Below, one piece after another: positions 16,638-25,775 of a stretch of 64,000 bases of DNA; within the stretch, counting starts at the first letter, position 1; each line of letters starts with the position of its first letter. The DNA is taken from assembly GCF_000179555.1 (NCBI RefSeq), contig NZ_AECZ01000015.1, positions 1 through 64,000 of the forward strand, in the 5' to 3' direction. The stretch comes from Solidesulfovibrio fructosivorans JJ] (GTDB lineage: Bacteria; Desulfobacterota; Desulfovibrionia; Desulfovibrionales; Desulfovibrionaceae). Below the pieces are notes generated by a model. That model searched no databases, had not been told where the DNA came from, and was given only the letters and a program-made list of their open reading frames with translations. The translations under genes were made by a program, and so were the position numbers.

Positions 16638-17888
16638 TCAAGTGTGCAAGAAATTTTTTTTGCCTTTGCGTCGTCTGCCCAAAACACTTTCATAAACCAG
16701 CATAACCGCTTCGGCGTGGCGGTCAAAATCGTATCGGGAAACAGCAAGTTCGTGGGCGCGCCCGCCCACCCGGCGACGCAACGCGGGATCGTCGGCCAGG
16801 GTCCGCACCGCCGCCGCCAGGGCCGCGCTGTCACCCTGGGCCACGGCGATGCCGCCGCCTTCATCGGCAAAACACGTCTCCGGCAAGGGCGTACCGTCGA
16901 ACACGACGCAGGGCACGCCGCACGAGGCCGCCTCGGCGGCCATCATGCCAAAAGTTTCGGCCGTGGAGGGCATCAGGAAAATGTCCGAGGCGCGGTAGAA
17001 ATCGACCATGCGCTCGGGCGTGGTGATATCTCCCAGTTCCGTAACGGGAAACCGTCCCAGAAGCGTATCGACGCAGCCAGTTTCGCCGCAGGTCAGGATG
17101 TGTATATCGTTGCGGTCGCCAAGACTGGACAGAGCCTCCAGAATGGAAGGCAGACCCTTAAACACTGAGATGGCTTCTCGGAAAGCGATTACGGTCCTGT
17201 CCTGTGGAATTCCAAGTCGTTGCCGAGACAGCATCCTATTCCCCGGGCTAAACATAGCGGTGTCAAGCCCCGGAGGCACGAGATGCGTCCTGTGGCTGCG
17301 TGTCAGGGGTGATCGGGACACCCGATCGCGAAGCCAAGTAGATAAGACGATGATGTCGAAGTCCGAACGTTCGTAGACGCGCTGCTTGATCCGGTACATG
17401 CGGGCCGCACCCTGCCCGGCCATGACAAAAGGGGTAGTCAGGTCCGGGCATCGCGGACAGCCTTCCAGCCATCCGGTGCAAGCGAAGGGATGCACGCAAC
17501 GCCCGGTCAACGGCCACATGTCGTGGAAACTCCAAACCGTTGGCTTAAGGTGCGTCAGCAGGGGAAGGAAGAGGATGTTGAAATAAGGGATATGGATCAG
17601 TTGGTAATGTACGATATCCGCCAGCCGATACTGTGTTGACGCCACAAGCCGGAGGGGGGTGGCGTGCAACACGGACTCCAGGGAGCAGCAGCGCTCGATG
17701 AAGTAGCTGAACTTAAAGAAAAGACGCGCCGCGAAGTTGGAAAGTGGCCAGGAGGTGTCCGAGACATCGGTTTTTATCCACACGGCCTGGGAGGTCGTGT
17801 GGCCTTGGGCGGCAAAGGCCCGGGCGAGGTCGAAACCATTGAAGCTCCGTCCTAGCGCATCTGTGTAGCTTACCTGGAGAATATGCAT
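16638..17888 (-). CDS. Family 4 glycosyltransferase (GT-B)
   Basis: The start at ATG 17888 is preferred because MHILQVSYTDALGRSFNGFD opens the fold; an upstream in-frame extension lies inside the next gene. 416 residues. The C-terminal domain shows VIAFREAISVFKGLPSILEA and DIFLMPSTAETFGMMAAEAA (E-x7-E), then GVPCVVFDGTPLPE. The middle HDMWPLTGRCVHPFACTGWL with CPRCP is a cysteine-rich segment seen in WcaC-like transferases. It overlaps the upstream GT2 gene by 19 bp. Confidence 0.88.
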   Translation of the reverse strand: MHILQVSYTDALGRSFNGFDLARAFAAQGHTTSQAVWIKTDVSDTSWPLSNFAARLFFKFSYFIERCCSLESVLHATPLRLVASTQYRLADIVHYQLIHIPYFNILFLPLLTHLKPTVWSFHDMWPLTGRCVHPFACTGWLEGCPRCPDLTTPFVMAGQGAARMYRIKQRVYERSDFDIIVLSTWLRDRVSRSPLTRSHRTHLVPPGLDTAMFSPGNRMLSRQRLGIPQDRTVIAFREAISVFKGLPSILEALSSLGDRNDIHILTCGETGCVDTLLGRFPVTELGDITTPERMVDFYRASDIFLMPSTAETFGMMAAEAASCGVPCVVFDGTPLPETCFADEGGGIAVAQGDSAALAAAVRTLADDPALRRRVGGRAHELAVSRYDFDRHAEAVMLVYESVLGRRRKGKKNFLHT

Positions 17889-18772
17889 TTTTTGACGCGC
17901 GACAGCAGCCGTAAGAGATAGAACCAGCAAAACAGCATCGGACTGTAAGAAAAAGACTGCTTGATATGCTCGCGAAAAGCCTGCCTGTCGTTGCCCGTGT
18001 AGTCCAGGGCGATAAAATGCCACTTCCCCAAAATGCGGTGGCGTCTTTTCCTGACGACCTCCGGCGTGCCGGGCTGATCGGTGTAAACATAGCCCAGACG
18101 TGCGATTTCCCGGGCCATATCCGCACCCTGGCAGGTATTGGATGCGGATGCGCCATGCTCGCGATGGGTGGCGAGAAATTTCGGAATATGTATGATCTTC
18201 CCAGAGGCCGCTAAGCGAAAGGAGTAATCGAGGTCGCCGGTATACTTAATGGTTGTATCCCGAAGTCCAATTTTTTTGATTGCTGTTCGTCGTATGAACA
18301 TGCCAGGCCCTATGGTAACGTTGGCATCTTCCAGCATGTTTTGCAGTGTATAGTCAGGCAGCCTCATACGCCTTAAAACCCGGCTTTGGGCGTCGATGGA
18401 AACCCAGTCTGGATAGGTCATGCTGGCTTCAGGATTGGCCACAAGACTGGCGACCGCAAGGCTCACGGCTTGGTCACTGTATAAGGGATCGTCGGAATTA
18501 ACGACGCAAACGATATCTCCAGAAGCCAGGGCAAATCCCTTGTTAACGGTTTTCGTCTCCCCCATGTTGTCGTGACGGAGATAGCGAACAGAATTCCCAT
18601 ACTGTTCAACCAGTTCGGCTGTGTCGTCTGATGAACCGTCGTCAAGGATTAGGTACTCGATGTTCGGATAATCCTGTCCAAGAACGCTTTCAATCGTTTC
18701 CGGAAGAAACGCCCGTCGGTTGTAGGTCGGCGTTAGGATGGTTACGATGGGGCATTTTGGATCCGCTAACAT
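17870..18772 (-). CDS. Family 2 glycosyltransferase
   Basis: 300 residues, GT-A: VTILTPTYNRRAFLPETIES, YLILDDGSSDDTAELV, and VCVVNSDDPLYSDQA as the DXD-type metal site (NSDD). Asp-rich YTGDLDYSFRLAASG follows. The tail has basic and aromatic residues, perhaps a membrane association. The 3' end overlaps the start of the neighbouring GT4 gene and the 5' end overlaps the fusion gene upstream by 7 bp, so all are co-translated. Confidence 0.88.
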   Translation of the reverse strand: MLADPKCPIVTILTPTYNRRAFLPETIESVLGQDYPNIEYLILDDGSSDDTAELVEQYGNSVRYLRHDNMGETKTVNKGFALASGDIVCVVNSDDPLYSDQAVSLAVASLVANPEASMTYPDWVSIDAQSRVLRRMRLPDYTLQNMLEDANVTIGPGMFIRRTAIKKIGLRDTTIKYTGDLDYSFRLAASGKIIHIPKFLATHREHGASASNTCQGADMAREIARLGYVYTDQPGTPEVVRKRRHRILGKWHFIALDYTGNDRQAFREHIKQSFSYSPMLFCWFYLLRLLSRVKKCIFSR

Positions 18773-20385
18773 AAGTCAGCAAGCCTCCACAGTCCCAGAG
18801 ATTTATCCGCGTATGCCCCATCGCCCTCGGTGCATTCTTCGATGATCAGCCGCAGCGGCTTTGGTAGACTGAACGGTGGTTTTTCCAAGTTCAGCACACG
18901 CCAACAGCCACAAAGCTCTTCATTGGACGCCCGGGAAGTGAAGGTGGTAGCCAGCAGATAGGTTGCTCCGCTACGCTTGAAGTTAGCCAGGGCCTTTTTG
19001 ACGTCGGCGTTCGTCAGGTGTACGAGGCAGTCGCGGCATAGGATCAGGTCCACCGTGGGCAGCGGGTCGCTGACGAGGTTCAGATGGTCGAAGACGTGCA
19101 GGGAATCGCCGTAGGCTGTCCGGTTCGCCTCGATCAGCTCGGGAACGATATCGATGCCGACGTAGCGGATCTGGCCCAGGTCGATGTGTTGCAACCAGTG
19201 GAAGTCGCCGCACGGCGCGTCGAGCAGACTCTTGATGCCAAACTCCCAGAAAAGTTTCGGCAGGTCCTGGCGTAATTTCGCGGTCTGCATCAGACTGGAG
19301 CCCTCCCCGGACCGGGACTCCTCCCCGCCGAAGATGTTTTTCTGGTAAATCCGGGAAAAATGCTCCTGCAAGGGGTAACGATTGCTTAGGGTTTTGGCAT
19401 AGGTCAAAATTTGACGAATTTTTTGCTTGAATCTCCAAGCCGAAGACGGCAGCAAGTATATTGCTATGGCCTGAACAAGGGCACCAAGTCCCTTCACGGA
19501 GGTGTGGCCTACGGCAGGCAGCCTGCGGGAGAGGGGCAAGCCTTGTGTGGCGACCATAGATTGACGTACTGCATCCCAAAAATAGCCGTACAGGCCGACG
19601 CGGGCCAGGGGCGACAAAAGTCCGAGATAGGCCACCCTCAACCCCCCAGAGCCAAAGGTCGTGCGCATCCAGTCTTGTGTTAGCAAGCGGTAGTTGTTGT
19701 TAAAAAAGCAGCGCACCTCGTCCTTATGGCAGGAGAGAGTGCGACTTCCCTGGCCGACGTGTTGCCGGGCGTGAGCCAGGACTTCGGCCAGGTGCACGAA
19801 GGGTACGAGCATGGCCATGCGCACCCAGAGGTCGTAATCCTGGGTGGTGCGCAGGTGCAGGGGGAAGGTCCCCACCTTTGAAAAGGCGCTTTTGGGCACG
19901 AGCAGGGTGCAACCATGCAAATTTTGCTCAATGTAGAGGTAATAGGGCATGGCCGCCGACGGCCTGTGCGGCAGGCGGACAGTATGAAAGAGGCTGCCTT
20001 TGGCGTCCATGAGGGTATAGTCCCCGTAGACAACCACTTCGCGGTCTTCGCGGGCGTCCAAAAAGGCTACCTGCTTTTCGATCTTGTCACAGGGATAGGT
20101 GTCGTCGTGGCTAAGCCACGAAAAGTATTCGCCGGTCATTGCTGCGATGCCGGCGTTGAGCGCCGTGGCCACGCCGCCATTGATCTTGGAGAGATAGCGG
20201 ATACGGGCCCCGTAGGAGAGCGCGATGGCCTCGGTCGCCCCGCCGTCGCTGGAGCCGTCGTTGACTACGATGACTTCAATATTCGGATAGGTCTGGGCCA
20301 GTGCCGAGTCTATGGCGTAGTGCAAGTACTCGGAACCGTTGTAGACCGGTATGACGATGGAGACCTTGGGCGCAAATGCGGGCAT
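18766..20385 (-). CDS. GT2 glycosyltransferase fused to a SAM methyltransferase
   Basis: The start at 20385 (MPAFAPKVSIVIPVYNG) has GGAG upstream. 539 residues. N-terminal GT2 domain (about 1-240): VIVVNDGSSDGG, SWLSHDDTYP (DXD), TTQDYDLWVRMAML. A middle linker with hydrophobic patches follows, then a methyltransferase domain (about 375-539) with SLLDAPCGDFHWLQHI (motif I), YVGIDIVPELIEANR and DLILCRDCLVHL. Both halves look complete, so one polypeptide may add a sugar and methylate it or the chain end. Confidence 0.85.
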   Translation of the reverse strand: MPAFAPKVSIVIPVYNGSEYLHYAIDSALAQTYPNIEVIVVNDGSSDGGATEAIALSYGARIRYLSKINGGVATALNAGIAAMTGEYFSWLSHDDTYPCDKIEKQVAFLDAREDREVVVYGDYTLMDAKGSLFHTVRLPHRPSAAMPYYLYIEQNLHGCTLLVPKSAFSKVGTFPLHLRTTQDYDLWVRMAMLVPFVHLAEVLAHARQHVGQGSRTLSCHKDEVRCFFNNNYRLLTQDWMRTTFGSGGLRVAYLGLLSPLARVGLYGYFWDAVRQSMVATQGLPLSRRLPAVGHTSVKGLGALVQAIAIYLLPSSAWRFKQKIRQILTYAKTLSNRYPLQEHFSRIYQKNIFGGEESRSGEGSSLMQTAKLRQDLPKLFWEFGIKSLLDAPCGDFHWLQHIDLGQIRYVGIDIVPELIEANRTAYGDSLHVFDHLNLVSDPLPTVDLILCRDCLVHLTNADVKKALANFKRSGATYLLATTFTSRASNEELCGCWRVLNLEKPPFSLPKPLRLIIEECTEGDGAYADKSLGLWRLADLC

Positions 20386-20389
20386 GAAA

Positions 20390-21469
20390 TCAACTCCAGT
20401 GGGAAAAGAGCAGCTTGGCCACCGTGCGGCTGACTGCCGGAGCAAGGTATTCCGCAGGCGTGACCCAGGGACCGTCGTGTTCGAGTACTAAGCGCAGGGC
20501 GCGTAGCAGATCCTCGGGTTCACAGCCAGTGAGGATGTTGCTGCCGGCCTCCATGGTTTCCGGGCGTTCGGTGACGTCGCGCAGGGTCACGGTGGGGATG
20601 CCGAAAATGCAGCCTTCTTCTTGCACGGTGCCACTGTCGGAGAGCACGGCCCGAGCATTCTTCTCCAGGTGCACGAAGTCAAAAAATCCCGGCGGCTCTA
20701 AGGCAACGACGCCCTTATCCAAGGCGCGGCCAGAAGCCTGAAGGCGGCTGCGGGTGCGCGGGTGCAGGCTTAGGAGTACGGGCAGGCTGTACTGGCTGTG
20801 GATGGCGATCAGGCCCTCAAGAAAGCTGTCCAGCCGGTCGGGCAGATCCACGTTTTCTGCTCGGTGCAGGGTCACCAAGAAATAGCCACCCGGCGTAGCC
20901 CCAAGTCGCGTCAACACGTCGCTCGACTCGATCTGTGGGGCGTAGTGCGTGAGCACCTCATGGATAGGGTTGCCGGTGACGTAGACCCGGTTGGCGGCGA
21001 ATCCCTCGCGCAGCAGGTGGTCGCGGCTGTTGACCGTGTAGGGCATGAGCACGTCGCTAGAATGGTCAATGATGCGACGGTTGACTTCCTCGGGCACTCG
21101 GGGGTCGAAACAGCGGTTGCCGGCTTCCATGTGGAAGACCGGAATGCCCCGGCGCTTGGCCGCGATGGTGGACAGTGCGCTGTTGGTGTCGCCGAGTACC
21201 AGAAAGCGCTCAGGCTTGTGGCGTTCGAGCAGGGCGTCGACCTCGGCCAGGATGACGCCGACCTGCGCCATGGCCGATGAGCCCTGACACTCGAAGCGAT
21301 GGTCCGGCGCGCGCACACCGAGCTGGTCAAAGAAGATGTCGCACAGGTTGGGATCGAAGTTTTGGCCGGTGAAGACCAGGATGTGATCGCACAACGCGTC
21401 GAGCAGGGGAATTACCTGGGACAGCCGGATGATCTCCGGCCGCGTCCCGAGTACGGTCATGACCTTCAT
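20390..21469 (-). CDS. wbjD: Non-hydrolysing UDP-HexNAc 2-epimerase, WbjD/FnlC type
   Basis: 359 residues. Motifs of the WecB/FnlC family: MTVLGTRPEIIRLSQVIPLL, GDTNSALSTIAAKRRGIPVF and EAGNRCFDPRVPEEVNRR. The EAGNRCFD variant is the one I associate with FnlC/WbjD rather than WecB. It would catalyse the last step to UDP-N-acetyl-L-fucosamine by C2 epimerisation of UDP-N-acetyl-L-pneumosamine. It follows wbjB with a 4-bp overlap; wbjC-wbjB-wbjD order fits one pathway cassette. Confidence 0.88.
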   Translation of the reverse strand: MKVMTVLGTRPEIIRLSQVIPLLDALCDHILVFTGQNFDPNLCDIFFDQLGVRAPDHRFECQGSSAMAQVGVILAEVDALLERHKPERFLVLGDTNSALSTIAAKRRGIPVFHMEAGNRCFDPRVPEEVNRRIIDHSSDVLMPYTVNSRDHLLREGFAANRVYVTGNPIHEVLTHYAPQIESSDVLTRLGATPGGYFLVTLHRAENVDLPDRLDSFLEGLIAIHSQYSLPVLLSLHPRTRSRLQASGRALDKGVVALEPPGFFDFVHLEKNARAVLSDSGTVQEEGCIFGIPTVTLRDVTERPETMEAGSNILTGCEPEDLLRALRLVLEHDGPWVTPAEYLAPAVSRTVAKLLFSHWS

Positions 21470-22536
21470 CGCAAAAGCTCACCGTCGGCCCCAAAGGATT
21501 CCACTTGCTCGACGAGAAGGCCGTGTTTTTCCAGTAGAGCACGGGTAGCAGCCAAATCCATGAGGTCGTCGTTGGACAAGTAAGCGCGGCCACGCGGCGC
21601 AGCGTCCTCGGGCACCACGAGTTCGGGCAGCATGGGCTTAATGGCGTAGAAGTCGCCCCGGTCGTAGGAGCGAAGGCCCTCTTCCTCGGAGATCATCATC
21701 TCGTGGATTTTTTCCCCAGGCCGTATGCCGATGACCTTGATGGGCGTGTCCCGGTCCCCGATTAGGGCTTTGGCGATGTTGACCACGGTGGCGGCGGGTA
21801 TCTTGGGGATAAATGTCTCGCCGGGCTGGGCCTGAGCCACGGCCGTGGCGATGGTGAAGACCGCATGCTCCAGGGGGAGCAGGAAGCGGGTCATATCCTC
21901 GGTGGTGATGGTCACCGCGCCGCCGCTACGGATTTGGTGGTGGAAAAGCGGGATTACTGAGCCGCGCGAGGCGAGAACGTTGCCGTAGCGCACGCAGATG
22001 TATCGGGTCTTGGGACTGTCCAGGTTGGCGGCGATGAACACCCGCTCCTGCAAGGCCTTGGTCATACCCATGGCGTTTATGGGCTTGCAGGCCTTGTCCG
22101 TGGTGACGCCGACGACGGTGGTCACCGGGAAGTCGTGCTCGCGGATGGCCCGGGCCACGTTGTGAGCACCCATGATATTGGTGAGGGTGGCTTCGGTGGG
22201 GAAGTATTCGCAGGTGGGCACCTGCTTGAGGGCGGCGGCATTGATCACGATGTCCACGTCGCGCAGACAGGAGACCACCGAGCCGTAATCGCGCACGTCG
22301 CCGATGCGAAATTCTAGCAACTTCTTGAAGTTGTCGTAGATGATCTCATCGGTTGGGTTTTGCAGGTCCTGGTACTCCACTCGCATGTAATGCTGCTTGG
22401 CTTCGTCGCGGGACAGGATGCGGATCTTTCTCGGGCAGCCGCTGCGGCCTTCGAGCAAGTGACGCACCAGGACTTTGCCGAGGGAACCCGTGCCACCGGT
22501 GATCAAGAGTGATTTGTTTTCGAAAACGTTATGCAT
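21466..22536 (-). CDS. wbjB: UDP-GlcNAc 4,6-dehydratase/5-epimerase, WbjB/FnlA/CapE type
   Basis: The start at ATG 22536 (MHNVFENKSLLITGGTGSLG) is preferred over an upstream in-frame extension that lies in the previous gene. 356 residues. Short-chain dehydrogenase with TGGTGSLG, NAAALKQVPTCEYFPTEA, and VTTDKACKPINAMGMTKAL (Thr/Met/Lys catalytic set of the inverting dehydratases). C-terminal GDFYAIKPMLPEL is typical of WbjB. It makes the 4-keto-6-deoxy-L-talo/ribo intermediate for UDP-L-FucNAc. It overlaps wbjC by 8 bp. Confidence 0.9.
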   Translation of the reverse strand: MHNVFENKSLLITGGTGSLGKVLVRHLLEGRSGCPRKIRILSRDEAKQHYMRVEYQDLQNPTDEIIYDNFKKLLEFRIGDVRDYGSVVSCLRDVDIVINAAALKQVPTCEYFPTEATLTNIMGAHNVARAIREHDFPVTTVVGVTTDKACKPINAMGMTKALQERVFIAANLDSPKTRYICVRYGNVLASRGSVIPLFHHQIRSGGAVTITTEDMTRFLLPLEHAVFTIATAVAQAQPGETFIPKIPAATVVNIAKALIGDRDTPIKVIGIRPGEKIHEMMISEEEGLRSYDRGDFYAIKPMLPELVVPEDAAPRGRAYLSNDDLMDLAATRALLEKHGLLVEQVESFGADGELLR

Positions 22537-23422
22537 TGTTGTTATCTCCCGAGAGAAATGCCTGGCGGTCTCGGTGCATGGCCGACACCAGTTCGGGCCA
22601 GGACGGCGCCGAGTAGCCCGTGGCTTGATAAAATTTCGCACCCGACAGCGTCTTGTCCTCGACCATCCGCTCGTCGCGGCGGATGTCGACATCCTTTCCG
22701 TAGGTCGCTGCCACGAGGCGCAGCAACTCGTACTTGGAAATCGGAGTGGATGCCACCTGAAAAAGCCCAGTCAACTGCGGCCGGGGCAGGACGTACTCGG
22801 CCACAACCCGGGCCAATTCGCTGGTCGGTAACCCGGAATAGAGGACGTTGGCGTAGCCCGAGACCGCCTCGCGGCAGCCCAGGAACCACTCCAGCAGGCT
22901 TTGGCGGTTGCGCAGTTCGTGGCCGATGATGGACGTGCGCAGCGTCAGCCCCGGGGCTTCGCGCACCTCGCCCAGGTATTTGCTAAGGCCGTAGACGTCC
23001 CGTGCCGTGGGTGGGTCCTCCTCGACGTAAGGGCTCCCCTTGTGCCCATCGAAAACGCAGTCGGTGCTGATGTGGATGAGGCGCGCGCCCCGGGCGCGGC
23101 ACAGTTCGAGGAGTTGGTGGGGCAGGCGGGCATTGACCTCGATGCAGGGCAGGGGCTGGCGGCCCTCGGGGAGCTGGCGGATGAGGCCCACGGCATTGAT
23201 GACGACATCGGCCCGGACCGCGTCCATGGTTGCGGCCACGGTTTCGATATCGCGGGCTTCAAGTCCACCGCGCAGGCGGGCCAGGAAGGCTTCCGGAGCC
23301 TGGCCTCGCAAGCGCTCGGGATTCCGGGCCGCTCCGGTCACGTCGAGCCCGGGACGACGCGACAGTGCGAAGGTGAGCGCATGGCCGAGCATGCCGGTGG
23401 CGCCGAGGACGAGAATGCGCAT
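22529..23422 (-). CDS. wbjC: RmlD-like 4-ketoreductase, WbjC/FnlB type (short form)
   Basis: ATG 23422 (MRILVLGATGMLGHALTFAL) gives 297 residues. SDR features: GATGMLGHA, VVINAVGLIRQ, HISTDCVFDGHKGSPY and YGLSKYLGE (catalytic Tyr-Lys). It resembles RmlD-like NAD(P)H reductases. Placed between a glycosyltransferase and wbjB, it most likely reduces the 4-keto product of WbjB. Canonical WbjC has an extra C-terminal cupin domain that is absent here, so a separate epimerase function may lie elsewhere or be dispensable. Confidence 0.83.
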   Translation of the reverse strand: MRILVLGATGMLGHALTFALSRRPGLDVTGAARNPERLRGQAPEAFLARLRGGLEARDIETVAATMDAVRADVVINAVGLIRQLPEGRQPLPCIEVNARLPHQLLELCRARGARLIHISTDCVFDGHKGSPYVEEDPPTARDVYGLSKYLGEVREAPGLTLRTSIIGHELRNRQSLLEWFLGCREAVSGYANVLYSGLPTSELARVVAEYVLPRPQLTGLFQVASTPISKYELLRLVAATYGKDVDIRRDERMVEDKTLSGAKFYQATGYSAPSWPELVSAMHRDRQAFLSGDNNNA

Positions 23423-23432
23423 GGGATACTCT

Positions 23433-24683
23433 TTACGGGTTGCGTCGCAGGGCCGCGACGTCATGATACAGGGCAAGAACGCGTTGCCTGACCGCACCAT
23501 ACTCGAGCCGCTGTCGCACAAGCTCGCGGTTGTAGACGGCCGCCGCCGTGACCAGGGCGTCGTCCTCCATGGCCCGCGACAAGGCGTCCTTGATGGCCTG
23601 CGGATCGTCCGCCGGAATAAGAAATCCGTTTTCCCCGGGCCTGATCCATTCGGCCACGGAAGGCAAGTCCGAGTAGATGGGAAAAGCGCCCAGGCCGAAG
23701 GCCTCACACAGGGAGCTCGGCAAGCCGTCGTTGACCGTCACAGCCATGAAGATGCGCGCCTGAGCGTACAGGGCCAGGACTTTCTCGTACGATAATCGGC
23801 CAGGGGCGCGGATGTCCATGCCTCCCGCGGCCAGGGCTTTCGCTCGCGGGCGGATGGAGGGCGAGGCCTGGAGCACGACCACCCGCCAACCTTTCAAGCG
23901 ATCCCCAAGGCTCTCTAGGGCGTCCAGGGCGAAGCGGGCGCGACCGACGGGATCGCCGCCCTTCTCGAGGGGGAGCGTATTGTCGCGCCCCTTGACGAGG
24001 ATCAGGCGGCGGGCTGCCGCAGGGGCCTGCGGCAAGGAGAGCTCCGATTCGGTCATTCCGCCGAACATGGGCAGTTTGCCCCAGAAAAGGCCTCGAAATC
24101 CGAATTCGCGGGCCAAGTCGCGATCGCGGTCGCATTCGGTGACCAGAACGTCCACATGAGGCAGGGTGTCCTGAATGCCTTGCGCCTGGTCTTTCCTGAA
24201 CCGGGGAAAAAAATCCAAGTCCGTGCCCCAGGAGCTGTAGATCCAGGGGGGACGCCTGGAGGCGGGCAGGCGCGAAAGCGCCTTGCGCACAGGGAGCAGG
24301 TGATTTTGCCAATTGACGTTGAGTCCGTGGGAATGGACGAGCCGGGGCCGCAGGAACAGCAGCAGCAGGCTCAGCCAAAGCGTGGAGCGGCCGCTGGGGA
24401 CGAGGCCCAGAAGGCGCAACGCCCTGTAGAGAAAACCGCGCGGTGTCCACCACGGACGTCGGCCCCAGCCGCCGAACATGCCCAGGGCGTGGTCCGGCGC
24501 GTCGGCAGGAATCCTGGGCAGGTACAAAACGCAATCTTCGTACCCCGCAAGGGAGGCGGGTGGCGCCGCACCGGTGTGCACCAGGCGGACGTCCAGGTCC
24601 GCATCGCGCAGCTGATTGCACCAGCGCCGGAAGTGGGGGCTGCCCAACTCGCCGGCCAACACGAGGCACAGCCCCCTAGCCAC
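23433..24683 (-). CDS. Family 4 glycosyltransferase (GT-B)
   Basis: GTG 24683 overlaps the stop of the upstream SDR and follows AGGTGG; a TTG at 24701 is an alternative. 416 residues. The C-terminal domain has RLSYEKVLALYAQARIFMAV, NDGLPSSLCEAFGLGAFPIY (E-x7-like motif) and a DLPSVAEWIRPGENGFLIPA tail. The N-terminal domain has VLAGELGSPHFRRWCNQL. It is adjacent to the FucNAc genes and could be the FucNAc transferase (compare WbuB/WbjE), but that is inference from position. Confidence 0.82.
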   Translation of the reverse strand: MARGLCLVLAGELGSPHFRRWCNQLRDADLDVRLVHTGAAPPASLAGYEDCVLYLPRIPADAPDHALGMFGGWGRRPWWTPRGFLYRALRLLGLVPSGRSTLWLSLLLLFLRPRLVHSHGLNVNWQNHLLPVRKALSRLPASRRPPWIYSSWGTDLDFFPRFRKDQAQGIQDTLPHVDVLVTECDRDRDLAREFGFRGLFWGKLPMFGGMTESELSLPQAPAAARRLILVKGRDNTLPLEKGGDPVGRARFALDALESLGDRLKGWRVVVLQASPSIRPRAKALAAGGMDIRAPGRLSYEKVLALYAQARIFMAVTVNDGLPSSLCEAFGLGAFPIYSDLPSVAEWIRPGENGFLIPADDPQAIKDALSRAMEDDALVTAAAVYNRELVRQRLEYGAVRQRVLALYHDVAALRRNP

Positions 24684-25593
24684 GGTCCGACCACCTGCCA
24701 AGGCAGGCCGCGAGGGCGGCGGAGAAGTCGAAGGGCAGCGGCCGGCCGAGCAGCATGCTCAGACGGTCGGTGCGGGCCACCAGACGCCCCGGGTCGCCCG
24801 GAATCGGTCGGCCGGCCGCCTCCACCGGAATGTCCGGGCCGACATGCCTAGCCACGAGTCGGGCCAGGGCATCAATGCGGGTGCCCGCCCCTGAGGCCAG
24901 GTTGACGAGGCGCAAGCCCCCGTTGGGTAGGTCGGCCAGGCGCAGCACGCCAAGGGCTAGCGTTTCCACGGACAAGTAGTCCCGGACTTCGCTTCCGGAG
25001 CCGCGCAACAGGATGCGGCCCTCGTTCCGGGCTTGGTTGTAGATCTCCCAAACGAGCAGGCGTCGCTGGCGCGGCCCGAATACAGAAAAAAGGCGCAGGA
25101 CGGTGGCCGGTATGCCGTGCAACGCGGCATACTGGCGGGCCAACAGCTCGCATTGCCACTTGTGGAAGCCATAGGGGGAAATGGGGGCGGGAGTGTCGTC
25201 CTCGGCGAAGTCCCCTGCGCCTTCGCCGTAGACGGCGGCGCTGGAGGGATAGAAGACATGGGGGCGGGCCCCGGTCAAACGCAGGGCTTCCAGCACGCCC
25301 TGGAAGAGCAGCACCGAGGCAGCGAAGTCCCGTCCGGGCTCGCGAAGGGATTGTCCCACGCCGGCTGAGCCGGCCCCTTGGAACAGGACCTGCGGCGCAA
25401 ACGCGTCGAGGACGCCGCCGAGGCTGTCCGGCGTGTAATCCGTTTCGCGGACCGGGAAGGGGTAGGCTTCGGCCCGGCGGTCGCGCCCGGCCAAGTCGAG
25501 GCCGAGCACCTCCCAACCATCGGTCGCGAACGCCTCGCCCACGGCCTGACCAATGAAGCCCCGGGCGCCGATGAGAAGAAGTTTCAAAGCCAT
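24676..25593 (-). CDS. NAD-dependent epimerase/dehydratase (SDR), possible hexulosamine reductase
   Basis: 305 residues: LLLIGARGFIGQAVGEAF, FYPSSAAVYGEGAG, SPYGFHKWQCELLA (Tyr-x3-Lys as YGFHK), RLFSVFGPRQRR and SEVRDYLSVET. It is an atypical extended SDR. In FucNAc loci a second SDR reduces a 4-keto-lipid-linked or nucleotide sugar, which would fit here but is unproven. It is the first gene of the leftward block; the DNA just upstream has been replaced by transposase debris, so its native promoter may be lost. Confidence 0.8.
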   Translation of the reverse strand: MALKLLLIGARGFIGQAVGEAFATDGWEVLGLDLAGRDRRAEAYPFPVRETDYTPDSLGGVLDAFAPQVLFQGAGSAGVGQSLREPGRDFAASVLLFQGVLEALRLTGARPHVFYPSSAAVYGEGAGDFAEDDTPAPISPYGFHKWQCELLARQYAALHGIPATVLRLFSVFGPRQRRLLVWEIYNQARNEGRILLRGSGSEVRDYLSVETLALGVLRLADLPNGGLRLVNLASGAGTRIDALARLVARHVGPDIPVEAAGRPIPGDPGRLVARTDRLSMLLGRPLPFDFSAALAACLGRWSDRG

Positions 25594-25635
25594 AATGTGT
25601 TATAAGTCCGAAGATACATGAAACAGCGCCGACCT

Positions 25636-25733
25636 TCAAGGCCGGCGTACAAGCGGAGCGTTCGACCCGTCCGGCCTGTCTCGGATGGATGCAGCGGGGT
25701 TGCCGGCGATGACGGAGCCGGCCAGAAAACTCC
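25636..25733 (-). pseudogene. C-terminal fragment of a hexapeptide-repeat acetyltransferase
   Basis: The minus strand encodes SFLAGSVIAGNPAASIRDRP and then a stop. This matches the C-terminus of the acetyltransferase at 42647-43330 (FPPGSVIVGNPAACIRS). It is cut at 25733, where the IS630/IS3 debris begins. It shows that an acetyltransferase gene stood upstream of the leftward block before the insertions. Confidence 0.7.
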
Positions 25734-25775
25734 TAGTGTAGCGTTCCTCAAATAGATATGTATAATGTTGCGCCA

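Noticed and set aside
22901-23491. Long plus-strand open frame opposite wbjC
   Set aside because: It is the shadow of a GC-rich gene on the other strand, with low-complexity composition and no domain. The same holds for the frame at 44751-45620 opposite legB and those opposite 23433-25593.
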